64,000 nt of DNA from the NCBI RefSeq assembly GCF_049705945.1, contig NZ_JBNAMV010000004.1, positions 744,001 to 808,000 of the forward strand. The letters run 5' to 3'. The notes under the pieces are model-generated. The model was given only the letters and a program-made list of their open reading frames with translations, did no database searches and had not been told where the DNA came from. Position numbers and translations under genes: made by a program. Position 1 is the first letter of the stretch. Every line of letters starts with the position of its first letter. Below are positions 33,751 to 42,385 of this stretch, one piece after another. Source of the stretch: Salarchaeum japonicum_A (GTDB lineage: Archaea > Halobacteriota > Halobacteria > Halobacteriales > Halobacteriaceae).

Positions 33751-34059
33751 GATAGACCGAGTTCCACAAGTACTCTCACGCCACGGTTCTGTACCCTACA
33801 ACGGATTTTTCCGCAGATAGGTCCTCAACCCCTTCCACCGAGAAGAAACCGCGCATAGAGTCAGTTGGCCTGAGCCACAGTACCTGTGCGACACTCTACA
33901 CTCGGGGGGAGACCAATCTATAACAGGTTGGCCTGCGTTACTCTAACTGAGACCTGACTAGGAGAGTTCACCGGGGTACGTGGTCGACTCACGAGCGGAT
34001 TTCGGCTGTGCGCGGCGTGAACGCCGCGCTGTGGTGCGAATGTAGTCCGCTTGGTGAGA
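33751..34059. other. Right end of the island, no gene seen
   Basis: About 310 bp between the HtpX-Mrr stop and the right att site. No open frame with convincing codon bias or ribosome-binding site is visible. Composition moves back toward chromosomal G+C near 34000. Confidence 0.4.
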
Positions 34060-34082
34060 AAGTCCGCCCTCCCCGATTTGAA
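34060..34082 (-). other. Right attachment site (attR) inside tRNA-Tyr
   Basis: This 23-bp stretch, identical to 19425-19447, covers the tRNA-Tyr acceptor 3' strand and part of the T arm plus three flanking bases. It marks where the element joined the chromosome without destroying the tRNA. Confidence 0.88.
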
Positions 34083-34136
34083 CGGGGGGCAAGCCGATCT
34101 ACAGTCGGCTGCTCTACCAGTCTGAGCTAAGGGCGG
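34063..34136 (-). tRNA. tRNA-Tyr (anticodon GTA)
   Basis: On the minus strand the 74-nt sequence begins CCGCCCT and ends AGGGCGG plus discriminator A, a perfect acceptor stem with the archaeal tyrosine C1-G72 pair. The anticodon stem-loop GCCGA-CTGTAGA-TCGGC gives anticodon GTA. No intron is seen. Its 3' end is the integration site of the island. Confidence 0.95.
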
Positions 34137-34254
34137 TCGCACTCGTTCATAGCTGCTGATTCGGATAAAAGGGTTATCATTCGGTCGGCGTGTGACAGTG
34201 TCCGACAGCGGCGGTAGGTTGATGTGGGATACGTGGATAGTTCGAGGTGAGTCG

Positions 34255-34791
34255 ATGAGTAAGATAACGTTCCGTGCGGACGACGACCTCGTTCGGGCGG
34301 TTGAGTCCCTGGACGCCTCGAAGAGCGAGGTGATGCGGGACGCGCTCCGCCAGTACCTCGACGAGCGTACCGAGGGGGCGGAGCGAGGGGCGTCGCGCGC
34401 GGAGCGTCGGTCGTCGGACGGCGACCGCGGGTCGTTGGACGCGCTGGTCGCGGAGCGTGTGGACGAACTCGTCGCGGAACGCCTGGGTGGCGCGCAGGAT
34501 ATCAACGTAAACGTCACCGTTGACGGCCAGACGACGGATTCGGGGCGTTCGACCGAACGTTCCGAGCGTGTTGACGCGGGTGCGGAACAGGAACGGGAGA
34601 CGCCGGCGTCGTCGCGAACGTGCACGCAGTGTGGCGAGGACGTGGCGGCGGAGCACGTGTACTGTCCGAACTGCGGGGAGAACGCGAGTAAACGCGCGTT
34701 CTGCGAGTGCGGCGGTGAGCTGCGGGCCGAGTGGGCGTTCTGTCCCGAGTGCGGCCGTCGGGCCGCGTCAACGGGCATCGTGGAGCGGTGA
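34255..34791 (+). CDS. cdrL: CdrL-like ribbon-helix-helix/zinc-ribbon regulator
   Basis: This 178-residue protein has an N-terminal ribbon-helix-helix (MSKITFRADDDLVRAVESLD then SEVMRDALRQYL), an acidic linker, and two zinc ribbons with CTQCGED...CPNCGE and CECGGE...CPECGRR. The ATG at 34255 follows a GAGGTGAG ribosome-binding site. In Halobacterium the long regulator CdrL is encoded next to cdrS-ftsZ2 and controls that operon; size, domains and position agree here. Confidence 0.8.
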   Translation: MSKITFRADDDLVRAVESLDASKSEVMRDALRQYLDERTEGAERGASRAERRSSDGDRGSLDALVAERVDELVAERLGGAQDINVNVTVDGQTTDSGRSTERSERVDAGAEQERETPASSRTCTQCGEDVAAEHVYCPNCGENASKRAFCECGGELRAEWAFCPECGRRAASTGIVER

Positions 34792-34817
34792 GGTACTCGT
34801 TCTCAGGCCCCATTAAC

Positions 34818-34824
34818 TATTTAC
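34818..34824 (+). promoter_or_regulatory. TATA-like box of the cdrS-ftsZ2 operon
   Basis: TATTTAC lies where transcription would begin around 34848, directly at the palindrome that follows. This implies a 5' leader of about 100 nt before cdrS. Confidence 0.4.
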
Positions 34825-34849
34825 GTGATTACATAGATTGTTGGGACAC

Positions 34850-34867
34850 GTAAGACGGTCGTCTTAC
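34850..34867. promoter_or_regulatory. Palindromic operator candidate upstream of cdrS-ftsZ2
   Basis: GTAAGAC and GTCTTAC form a perfect 7-bp inverted repeat around GGTC. The right arm extended by two bases (GTCTTACAC, 34861-34869) recurs inverted at 34913-34921 (GTGTAAGAC). The palindrome sits at the predicted transcription start, a typical repressor position; CdrL or CdrS are the obvious candidate binders. Confidence 0.55.
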
Positions 34868-34949
34868 ACGGAACCCGTCGGCTGTGGCGCGGTACGCCGC
34901 ATCCCGGAATCAGTGTAAGACAAACGCCGGCTTACTGGGGAAACAAACA

Positions 34950-35114
34950 ATGGAGCGTGTGACTCTCCGAATACCACGGCAGCAAATCGAGGAGGTCGAG
35001 CGGATGGTCGAACGGGGTAAGTACCCCAATCGCAGCGAAGCCATCCGATCCGCCGTCCGAGAGATGCTTGATGAACAGCAAGAGAACAGCCCGAAAAACT
35101 GGGCCAAGGTGTAA
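34950..35114 (+). CDS. cdrS: CdrS cell-division regulator (short ribbon-helix-helix protein)
   Basis: This 54-residue protein, MERVTLRIPRQQIEEVERMV with a following NRSEAIRSAVREML helix pair, is a classic ribbon-helix-helix. It is 3 bp upstream of ftsZ2, the conserved haloarchaeal arrangement in which CdrS acts as a transcriptional regulator of division genes. I chose the ATG at 34950 because an upstream ATG would put the operator region inside the gene. Confidence 0.9.
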   Translation: MERVTLRIPRQQIEEVERMVERGKYPNRSEAIRSAVREMLDEQQENSPKNWAKV

Positions 35115-35117
35115 ACA

Positions 35118-36317
35118 ATGCAGGATATAGTCAACGAGGCCCTCGAGAACGCCGAGAAAGAGCAGCGAGACATGAGCGACGCCAGCAGCGACGGCGACGA
35201 GTTCGGCGACCCCCGAATCGTCATCGTCGGCTGTGGCGGCGCCGGCAACAACACCGTCAATCGCCTCTACAACATCGGCGTCGAGGGCGCTGACACCGTC
35301 GCCATCAACACGGACAAACAGCACCTCAAGATGATTGAGGCCGACACCAAGATCCTCGTCGGGAAGTCCCTGACGAACGGCCTCGGCGCGGGTGGCGACC
35401 CCTCGATGGGCGAACGCGCCACCGAAATGGCGCAGGGCACCATCAAGGAAGTGCTCGGCGACGCGGACCTCGTGTTCGTCACCGCCGGCATGGGCGGCGG
35501 CACGGGAACGGGCGCGGCTCCCGTCGTCTCCAGCATCGCGAAAGAACAGGGCGCAATCGTCGTCGGCATGGTGTCGACGCCGTTCAACGTCGAGCGCGCA
35601 CGCACGGTGAAGGCCGAGGAAGGCCTCGAAAAGCTCCGCGAGGAAGCGGACTCAATCATCGTGCTGGACAACAACCGCCTGCTCGACTACGTTCCGAACC
35701 TCCCGATCGGCAAGGCGTTCAGCGTGATGGACCAGATTATCGCCGAGACCGTGAAGGGTATCTCGGAGACCATCACCCAGCCGAGCCTCATCAACCTCGA
35801 CTACGCGGACATGACCGCCATCATGAATCAGGGCGGCGTCGCCGTCATGTTGGTGGGGGAGACCCAGGACAAGAACAAGACCGAGGAAGTCGTGAAGGAC
35901 GCGATGAACCATCCGCTCCTCGACGTGGACTACCGCGGCGCGTCCGGCGGACTGGTCCACATCACGGGCGGCCCCGACCTCACGCTCAAAGAGGCCGAGG
36001 GCATCGCCGACCACATCACGGAACGCCTTGACGCGTCCGCGAACGTCATCTGGGGCGCGCGCATCCAGGAGAACTACAAGGGCAAGGTCCGCGTCATGGC
36101 AATCATGACGGGCGTCCAGTCCGCGCAGGTCCTGGGTCCGAGCACCCAGAAACAGGCGGACAAGTCCCGGCAGGAACTCCAGGACGTCGACACGAACCCG
36201 TCGCGTGACGTGGACGCGCAGACCCAGACCGGGAGCACGGGCTCCGAATGGGGCGCGCACTCGGACGGCGGCGAGGACGAAGTCGAGCAGAACAACGGCC
36301 TCGACGTCATCAGATAA
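35118..36317 (+). CDS. ftsZ2: Cell division GTPase FtsZ2
   Basis: This 399-residue tubulin-fold GTPase carries the signature GMGGGTGTGAAP, the N-terminal VGCGGAGNNTVNRL and the T7-loop region NLDYADMTAIM. It forms the constriction ring with FtsZ1 at mid-cell. Linkage to cdrS and the N-terminal extension before the core (about 35 residues) identify it as FtsZ2 rather than FtsZ1. The C-terminal tail (residues 340-399) is disordered and acidic. Confidence 0.95.
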   Translation: MQDIVNEALENAEKEQRDMSDASSDGDEFGDPRIVIVGCGGAGNNTVNRLYNIGVEGADTVAINTDKQHLKMIEADTKILVGKSLTNGLGAGGDPSMGERATEMAQGTIKEVLGDADLVFVTAGMGGGTGTGAAPVVSSIAKEQGAIVVGMVSTPFNVERARTVKAEEGLEKLREEADSIIVLDNNRLLDYVPNLPIGKAFSVMDQIIAETVKGISETITQPSLINLDYADMTAIMNQGGVAVMLVGETQDKNKTEEVVKDAMNHPLLDVDYRGASGGLVHITGGPDLTLKEAEGIADHITERLDASANVIWGARIQENYKGKVRVMAIMTGVQSAQVLGPSTQKQADKSRQELQDVDTNPSRDVDAQTQTGSTGSEWGAHSDGGEDEVEQNNGLDVIR

Positions 36318-36379
36318 TCGGACAGCCGGTCACGCGCCCGTCGCACAGTTCCCCAGTCTGCGGGAGCCATCGGGGTGCG

Positions 36380-37348
36380 TCAGACCGACTGAACGGCGTC
36401 GACCAACGCGCACTTCCGGCACACGTCGCGCGTCGTCGGCGCGCCGCACTCCGTACAGGAGTCCAGCGAGGACTCCGGCTCACCGCCACGATACTTTTCC
36501 GCAGCCAATTCCGCCAGCTCCTCGTATCCCGCTATAATCGAGTGCCGCGTCCCGGGATGGTTCTCCTCGAGTGATAGGAGGAGGTCCTGGATTTCGCCGC
36601 GGAACGCCTCGCTCGAATGCGGGCACTCCGCCATGTGCACGGGGAGGTCCTGTAGCTGCGCGTAGAGCGCGACTTCCTTCTCGGGCACGTCCCGCAGCGG
36701 TTTCGCGCGCGGCACCATCTCCGGGCGCGTCTCGCGTTCGTCGAACCCGCCGAGCGACGCGTCGAAGTGCTTCGCGACCTGTTCGACGTTGCCCTCGAAG
36801 ATGTTCATCAGCGCCGTTTCGGCTTCGTCGTCGAGGTTGTGGCCCGTGAGGAGTTTATCGGCGTCGTACTCGTCGGCGTACCGCGCGAGAATGTCGCGGC
36901 GGAACACCCCGCAGTACGCGCAGGGCGCCATGTCTTCCGGGTCGTCCGCGACCACGTCGTCCATCTCCAGGTCGAACTCGTCGCGGTACGTGACGAGTTC
37001 GTGGCGCACGTCGAGGTCCGAAGTGAGTTCCTCGCAGGCATTCACAGAGGCATCCCGGTAGCCCTCGATTCCCTCGTGGATGGTGAGGCAGACGAGTTCG
37101 ACGCGGGGGTCCTCGGCGAACGTGTCGTGGAGAATCTTCGTGAGAACCACGGAGTCCTTCCCGCCGGAGAGGCCGACGACCCACGTCTGTGGGTTCTCGG
37201 GAGTCGCGTCCCGCGGGAGCAGGTCGTCCTCGCGGACACGTCGACGCACCCGGCGTTCCACGGACTCGAAGAGGTGGGTGTCGCAGAGATGCGTCCCCGA
37301 GTACGCGGCGTGCATCACCGCCTCGCGGTCGCACTTGGTGCAGTCCAT
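36380..37348 (-). CDS. ncsA: tRNA 2-thiolation protein NcsA/TtuA-like
   Basis: This 322-residue PP-loop enzyme has an N-terminal zinc finger (MDCTKCDREAVMHAAYSGTH), the ATP pyrophosphatase loop GLSGGKDSVVL, the catalytic CAYCGVFRRD segment and a C-terminal zinc motif (CTECGAPTTRDVCRKC). The family thiolates uridines of tRNA using ubiquitin-like SAMP or other sulfur donors. The ATG at 37348 was chosen at the first zinc finger. It converges with ftsZ2 and is divergent from RuBisCO. Confidence 0.9.
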   Translation of the reverse strand: MDCTKCDREAVMHAAYSGTHLCDTHLFESVERRVRRRVREDDLLPRDATPENPQTWVVGLSGGKDSVVLTKILHDTFAEDPRVELVCLTIHEGIEGYRDASVNACEELTSDLDVRHELVTYRDEFDLEMDDVVADDPEDMAPCAYCGVFRRDILARYADEYDADKLLTGHNLDDEAETALMNIFEGNVEQVAKHFDASLGGFDERETRPEMVPRAKPLRDVPEKEVALYAQLQDLPVHMAECPHSSEAFRGEIQDLLLSLEENHPGTRHSIIAGYEELAELAAEKYRGGEPESSLDSCTECGAPTTRDVCRKCALVDAVQSV

Positions 37349-37466
37349 GGAGTCGGTTGCGGGGGAGCGCGTTTCACCGTTTCGCACCCGAATAAACCAC
37401 ATACGGAGATATCAAATCGCGTGTCGGCGGCAGTGTTTTGATGCTGCGGAGTGCAATTTCAGGTCT

Positions 37467-38714
37467 ATGACGGGAATCACGTACGAGGACTTCCTCGACC
37501 TCGACTACGAACCGGCCGACGACGAACTCGTCTGTGACTTCCGCGTCACGCCCGCGAGCGACATGGACATGGAGTCCGCGGGGAGCAGGGTCGCCTCCGA
37601 GAGTTCGAACGGCACGTGGGCTGAACTCCAGGTGGAGGGGAACATCACCGACTTGAGCGCGACCTGCTTCCACATTGACGGCGACAGAATCAGGGTCGCG
37701 TATCCGGACGCGCTCTTCGAACACGGGAACATGCCGCAGGTGCTCTCCTGCATCGCGGGGAACATCCTCGGCATGAAGGCCGTCGAGCGCATCCGCCTGG
37801 TCGACTGCGACTGGCCGGAGCCGCTGGCGACGTCGTTCCCGGGGCCACAGTACGGGACGAGCGTGCGTTCGGAACTGCTGGACGCCGCCGACCGACCAAT
37901 CACGGCTACCGTCCCGAAGCCGAAAGTCGGATTGAGCACCGACCAGCACGCCCAGATCGGATACGAGGCGTGGACGGGCGGCATCGACCTCCTCAAGGAC
38001 GACGAGAACCTCACCGACCAGTCGTTCAATCGGTACGAGGACCGGCTCTACCAGTCGCTCGAACGCCGCGACCAAGCCGAGGAGGAAACGGGCGAGAAGA
38101 AGAGTTACCTCGTGAACGTCACCGGGACGGGCGACCAGATGCTCGACCGTGTGCAGATGGCCGCGGACGCCGGCTGCGAGTTCGTGATGGTTGACGTCGT
38201 CACCGCGGGCTGGGCCGCCGTCCAACAAGTCCGCGAGGTCACCGAAGAGGAGGGGCTGGCGATTCACGCGCACCGCGCGATGCACGCGGCGTTCGACCGC
38301 GTCCCCGACCACGGCGTGTCGATGCGCGCGCTCGCGCAGGTCGCGCGGCTCTGCGGCGTCGATCACATCCACACCGGCACCGCGGACCTCGGAAAACTCG
38401 AGAACGAGGACACGGCCGGCATCAACGAGTGGCTGTACAGCGACCTCCACGGAATGAACGACGTGCTCCCGATGGCGTCCGGCGGCCTCCATCCCGGGCT
38501 CGTCCCGGAGCTCGTCGACCGCATCGGCACCAACATCGGCATCCAGGCCGGCGGCGGCGTCCACGGACACCCCGACGGCACGCACGCCGGCGCGAAAGCC
38601 CTCCGTCAATCTATCGACGCCGCCGTGGACGGCATCGACATCGAGGAGTACGCCGACACCCATCCCGAACTCCGGACGGCGCTCGACAAGTGGGGAACCG
38701 AGACGCCCCGATAG
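37467..38714 (+). CDS. rbcL: Form III ribulose-bisphosphate carboxylase large chain
   Basis: This 415-residue RuBisCO has the expected active-site segments: TVPKPKVGL (first Lys), GGIDLLKDDENL (carbamylated Lys with Asp/Glu metal ligands), HAHRAMHAAF (His/Arg), HTGTADLGKLEN (loop 6 Lys) and ASGGLHPG. Archaeal form III enzymes act in AMP/nucleoside salvage, turning ribulose-1,5-bisphosphate into 3-phosphoglycerate, not in a Calvin cycle. AMP phosphorylase and ribose-1,5-bisphosphate isomerase genes are not in this window. Confidence 0.93.
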   Translation: MTGITYEDFLDLDYEPADDELVCDFRVTPASDMDMESAGSRVASESSNGTWAELQVEGNITDLSATCFHIDGDRIRVAYPDALFEHGNMPQVLSCIAGNILGMKAVERIRLVDCDWPEPLATSFPGPQYGTSVRSELLDAADRPITATVPKPKVGLSTDQHAQIGYEAWTGGIDLLKDDENLTDQSFNRYEDRLYQSLERRDQAEEETGEKKSYLVNVTGTGDQMLDRVQMAADAGCEFVMVDVVTAGWAAVQQVREVTEEEGLAIHAHRAMHAAFDRVPDHGVSMRALAQVARLCGVDHIHTGTADLGKLENEDTAGINEWLYSDLHGMNDVLPMASGGLHPGLVPELVDRIGTNIGIQAGGGVHGHPDGTHAGAKALRQSIDAAVDGIDIEEYADTHPELRTALDKWGTETPR

Positions 38715-38825
38715 TTCATATAGGAAGCCGCGGCCAGCGGGCGGTGTGACGTAACCACAGTCGGCCGGGGGACGAGGCGGGAGCGCGGCACAGCCCGGTC
38801 GAACCAGTCCGCCGCCTGTCAGCCC

Positions 38826-39914
38826 CTAGAAGCCGTCTTCGAAGCGGAAGGTGCCGTCGCGCTGCACGACCTCGCCGTCAACCTCGATGACGGAGTCCTC
38901 GCTCATGTCCACAATCATGTCCACGTGCGTCGCGGACTGGTTTCCGTCGACCTCGGCGTCCTCGGGGACGCACTCGTCGATGGCTCGCCCGACAGCGAGG
39001 TGGACGGTGTCGCCCATCTTCTCGTCGAACAGCATGTTGTACGTGAACCGGTCGATATCACGGTTCATCCCGATACCGAGCTCGCCCAGCCGTCGCGCGC
39101 CCTCGTCCGTGTCGAGGATGGCGCCGAGCGCGTCCGCGTTCTGGTCGGCGCCATAGTCCACGACTTCGCCGCCCTCGAATTCGAGGTACGCATTCTGTAT
39201 CTCGCGACCCATGTACAGCACGGGCTTGTCGAACGTCACGTGCCCCTCGACGGAGTCGGGGACGGGCGCGGTGAACACTTCGCCGCCGGGGAGGTTCTTC
39301 CGGGCGTCGTCGTTTACCGCCCGCATCCCCGTGACGCTCATCGTGAGGTCGGTGGTGTCTCCCGAGCGAATGTGCACTTCCTCCGCGGGGTCGAGAATCT
39401 CCACGAGCTGCTGCTGGTGTTCGTGCTGGGCGTCCCAGTCCTTGTTGACGGCGTTCCACACGAACTCCGCGTACGCCTCAGTACTCATCTCGGCCTTCTG
39501 GGCGTTGCCCGCCGTCGGGTACTGCGTGCCGACCCAGCGGTCGGGTCGTGCCTCCTGCGTTTCCTGGTTCGCGCGCTGGGCGGCGGAGAGGTTCTCGGGC
39601 GGCACGTCGCTCGTCTCCGCGGTGTTCTCGTCACCCCGGATACCGATGAGTGCGTCCGCTTCGTCCATCGCCGCGAGCGAGTGCTCGCTGAGTGTGTAGT
39701 CGTCGGCGTCCATCTCGCGGTGGTAGGCGCGGGAGGCGGCGCTGTTCCGCCACGAGAGCATCGGGTTCGCTCCGCGCTTTCCAATTTCGGCGTGCAAGGC
39801 GACAACGAGGTCGTTCGCGGCCGCGGGGCCCGAAATGTAGACGTCGTCGTTCTCCTGGATGTCGACACAGTGGTCGGCGATGAGTTCGGCGTGTCGCTCA
39901 ATACGAGAGTCCAT
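38826..39914 (-). CDS. M29-like aminopeptidase
   Basis: This 362-residue protein matches AmpS/AmpT-type aminopeptidases. GGEVFTAPVPDS supplies a Glu metal ligand, and further ligand regions are YLEFEGGEVVDY, NRDIDRFTYNMLFDEKMGDTVHLAVG and the closing QSATHVDMIVD. These dinuclear metallopeptidases trim N-terminal residues in the cytoplasm. The ATG at 39914 (MDSRIERHAE) is preferred to one 27 bp upstream. Confidence 0.85.
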   Translation of the reverse strand: MDSRIERHAELIADHCVDIQENDDVYISGPAAANDLVVALHAEIGKRGANPMLSWRNSAASRAYHREMDADDYTLSEHSLAAMDEADALIGIRGDENTAETSDVPPENLSAAQRANQETQEARPDRWVGTQYPTAGNAQKAEMSTEAYAEFVWNAVNKDWDAQHEHQQQLVEILDPAEEVHIRSGDTTDLTMSVTGMRAVNDDARKNLPGGEVFTAPVPDSVEGHVTFDKPVLYMGREIQNAYLEFEGGEVVDYGADQNADALGAILDTDEGARRLGELGIGMNRDIDRFTYNMLFDEKMGDTVHLAVGRAIDECVPEDAEVDGNQSATHVDMIVDMSEDSVIEVDGEVVQRDGTFRFEDGF

Positions 39915-39966
39915 ACGGATTCCGTGTCCGCGGGGATACAAAAGCCCTCCCAGAACGCGCGTTCTG

Positions 39967-40779
39967 TTACGTCTCCGAGGATTCGGGAACGCGGCCGACC
40001 GTGACGTAGAATGGGATTACCGCACGACGGCGATACGACTCGTCCTGCATCTGCGCGACTGCCGCACGCCCCATCTCGCGCCACGCGGAGCGGAGACGGT
40101 CGTACTCGCGTCCAGTCATTCCGCCGGCTTCGAGTGTCGGGCGCTGGTCGGCGAGCCGGCTCGCCGTCGCTTTCCGCTGTGCGTCTTCGAGTTCAGCGCG
40201 CGAGTACGGCGGTTCGACGGTTCGGACGTGTTCGTGGCGTCGCGTCACCACATCGGTGAGCGCGGCGTCCTCGAACACGGCAGCGGCGCTCTGCCCGAGC
40301 GTCACGTCCGTCTCGACGCCCTCGATGTAGGTCCGGCGAGCGGACTCAGCGAGCGACGCTTCGTCCGACACCGTCGATTCGACGCGCACCTCGCTGTTGT
40401 CGGGTTCGATGGCGGCGACGAAGTCGCTGGACGCCCGCGAGAACTCGCGAGCGGCGACGACCGGGTCTGGGAGATTGATGAGGAGTGCCTGGCACGTCAC
40501 GAGGTCGAACGCGTCGTCCCGAACCGGAAGCCGCGTCGCGTCCGCCTGAATCCGACCGTCGGCGTCAACGTGCGCGAGCAACTCGCGGTCCGCGTCCGCC
40601 CCCACGACCGTCGCCGAGGACTCCTCGCCGAGCACGCGGGTCAGCTCGCCGGTCCCACAACCCACGTCCAGAATTCGCTCGCGGTCGTGGAGGGAGAGCG
40701 GCGCGAGCGCCTCCCGGTCCTCCCACATCCCCCGCCGCGTATCCGTCAAGTACTCCGCGGAAAACCGTCGCACACCCAC
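39967..40779 (-). CDS. Class I SAM-dependent methyltransferase
   Basis: This 270-residue protein has motif I ILDVGCGTGELTRVLG, an acidic motif II (VVGADADRELL) and a motif IV-like DAFDLVTCQALLINLPDP. The fold fits UbiE/Methyltransf_11 types that methylate small molecules. No target-specific domain is visible and the neighbours give no pathway. It may be a stand-alone gene with its own promoter. Confidence 0.85.
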   Translation of the reverse strand: MGVRRFSAEYLTDTRRGMWEDREALAPLSLHDRERILDVGCGTGELTRVLGEESSATVVGADADRELLAHVDADGRIQADATRLPVRDDAFDLVTCQALLINLPDPVVAAREFSRASSDFVAAIEPDNSEVRVESTVSDEASLAESARRTYIEGVETDVTLGQSAAAVFEDAALTDVVTRRHEHVRTVEPPYSRAELEDAQRKATASRLADQRPTLEAGGMTGREYDRLRSAWREMGRAAVAQMQDESYRRRAVIPFYVTVGRVPESSET

Positions 40780-40867
40780 GCGTACGACCCCGGATGAGAA
40801 AAACGGACCGCCTCCCGGCCGCCGTTCACGAATCTACAATTCGCGTAGTCTCACGCCTGCGGCGTCA

Positions 40868-40888
40868 CCAGAACGCTCCGCGTTCTGG
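40868..40888. terminator. Hairpin 1 downstream of nfo
   Basis: CCAGAACG and CGTTCTGG form a perfect 8-bp stem with a CTCCG loop. It is the first of three consecutive perfect hairpins within 81 bp in the nfo 3' region. Confidence 0.45.
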
Positions 40889-40895
40889 TTGGCTA

Positions 40896-40914
40896 ACGAG
40901 AGCTTCGCTCTCGT
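40896..40914. terminator. Hairpin 2 downstream of nfo
   Basis: ACGAGAGC and GCTCTCGT form a perfect 8-bp stem with a TTC loop, 8 bp from hairpin 1. It lies in the 3' untranslated region of the minus-strand nfo mRNA. Confidence 0.45.
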
Positions 40915-40929
40915 GAACGCTCGAGGGGT

Positions 40930-40948
40930 CGCGACGCTACGCGTCGCG
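40930..40948. repeat. Hairpin 3, overlapping the nfo stop codon
   Basis: CGCGACGC and GCGTCGCG form a perfect 8-bp stem with a TAC loop. It covers the final codons and stop of nfo, so coding sequence and structure share the same bases. Confidence 0.4.
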
Positions 40949-41770
40949 GAGTTCCCGCACTTTCTCGATATTCCACGCGAACCCGCGGCCGTCCTCGTTC
41001 GGGGTTTCGAGGACCAGCGGGACGTCGCGGATGGCGTCGTGGTTGACGAACGCGGTCATGCCGTCCTCGCCGATGTGTCCTTCGCCGATGTGGGCGTGTT
41101 CGTCCTTGTTGGTGCCGCACTCGTGCTTCGAGTCGTTGAGGTGGACGCACTCGAGGTGGCCGAGGCCGATCTCGTCGTCGAACGCCTGAAGCGTCTCGTC
41201 GACGCCCTCGGGCGTGGAGAGGTCGTAGCCGGCGGCGAACGCGTGCGCGGTGTCGAGGCACACGTCGAGGTCCTGACTGGAGCGGTCGAGGACGCCCGCG
41301 AGGTGCGCGAAGTCGCCGCCGAGTTTCGTGCCGGACCCCGCGTCGGACTCGACGAGCACAGTGACACCCTCGGGGATGTCGAGTTCGTCGAGCGCGCTCG
41401 CGGCGTTGTCGAGGCCCTGTTCGACGCCCGCGCCGGTGTGCGCGCCGAGGTGGACGTTCACGTACTCGATGCCGAGGTCGGCGGCGGCGTCGACTTCCTT
41501 CTGCATGGAGTCGATGGACTTCTCGCGGAGGTCGTCCTTCGGCGTGCAGAGGTTCACGAGGTAGGAGGAGTGAATCACCCAGGGGCCGTCGAGTTCCGCG
41601 GTGGTGTCGTCGCGGAACGCGGCGGCCTCGTCGTCGCCGATGTTCGGGTCCTGCCAGACCTGTGGGGAGTGCGTGAATATCTGGCCGCAGTTCCCACCGA
41701 CATCGACCTGGCGTTCGACGGCGTTGTCGACGCCGCCGGCGATGGAGACGTGTGCGCCTACTCTGAGCAT
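40937..41770 (-). CDS. nfo: Endonuclease IV (AP endonuclease)
   Basis: This 277-residue TIM-barrel nuclease starts MLRVGAHVSIAGGVDNAVER and has the metal-site stretches NVHLGAHTGAGVEQGL, LVESDAGSGTKLG, CLDTAHAFAAGYD, HLNDSKHECGTNKDEHAHIGEG and LETPNED. It cuts 5' of abasic sites in base-excision repair, with three zinc ions in the family. Length is normal and all signature regions are present. The gene ends in a row of three hairpins. Confidence 0.95.
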   Translation of the reverse strand: MLRVGAHVSIAGGVDNAVERQVDVGGNCGQIFTHSPQVWQDPNIGDDEAAAFRDDTTAELDGPWVIHSSYLVNLCTPKDDLREKSIDSMQKEVDAAADLGIEYVNVHLGAHTGAGVEQGLDNAASALDELDIPEGVTVLVESDAGSGTKLGGDFAHLAGVLDRSSQDLDVCLDTAHAFAAGYDLSTPEGVDETLQAFDDEIGLGHLECVHLNDSKHECGTNKDEHAHIGEGHIGEDGMTAFVNHDAIRDVPLVLETPNEDGRGFAWNIEKVRELRDA

Positions 41771-41848
41771 ACGGACTGTGCGTGACCGGTGGACGAAAAC
41801 GCTTCGGAACCCGGGACGCTTTAGGTCATTACGCTCCTTCGTCGAGGT

Positions 41849-42385
41849 ATGCCGGACTCGCCGCTGGAGGTGGGGGCGGACGCACCCATGTTCAGCGCGC
41901 CGCTCGTCACACCAGACGGCGACGTAGAAGAAACGCCGCTCTCTGACCTATTGGCGGAGAAGCCCGTGCTGTTGGCGTTCTACACGAACGACTTCAGTCC
42001 GGACTGCGTGAACGAGTGGTGTTCGTTCCGCGACTACGACTGGTTCGCGACCGGGGGTCGCGTACAGGTCGTTGGCGTCAGTCGGTCGCGGACGTACACG
42101 CATAAGAAGTTCATCGACTACCTCAATCTCGGGTTCCCGCTGTACTCGGACCGCGACCTCAGCATCACGGAGTCGTATGGCGTGAAGTACCGGGCGCTCA
42201 GGGTCGCGGCGCGCTCGAAGCGCTCCGTGTTCTTCATCGACCAGGACGGCGTCATCAGGTATCGCTGGGTGGGCGAACATCCGCTCGACCCGACGCGGGA
42301 CTCGCCGCCGCTGGAGGAGATTCGGGCGGCCGTGGAAGACGTGCTCGGGCCGCCGGCGGAGGAGGAGTCGTTCGGGTTCAGTTAG
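41849..42385 (+). CDS. Peroxiredoxin (AhpC/TSA, BCP-like)
   Basis: This 178-residue thioredoxin-fold peroxidase has DFSPDCVNEWCSF, with the likely peroxidatic Cys53 and a resolving Cys58 five residues later, the spacing seen in BCP/PrxQ-type enzymes. KRSVFFIDQDGVIRYRW is the conserved later strand pair. It reduces hydroperoxides in the cytoplasm. Its 3' end overlaps the convergent lipoate-ligase gene by 8 bp. Confidence 0.88.
   Translation: MPDSPLEVGADAPMFSAPLVTPDGDVEETPLSDLLAEKPVLLAFYTNDFSPDCVNEWCSFRDYDWFATGGRVQVVGVSRSRTYTHKKFIDYLNLGFPLYSDRDLSITESYGVKYRALRVAARSKRSVFFIDQDGVIRYRWVGEHPLDPTRDSPPLEEIRAAVEDVLGPPAEEESFGFS

Noticed and set aside
19425..34136. The island as a complete virus
   Set aside because: No capsid, portal, terminase or spike-like genes were recognised; integrative element with restriction cargo fits better.
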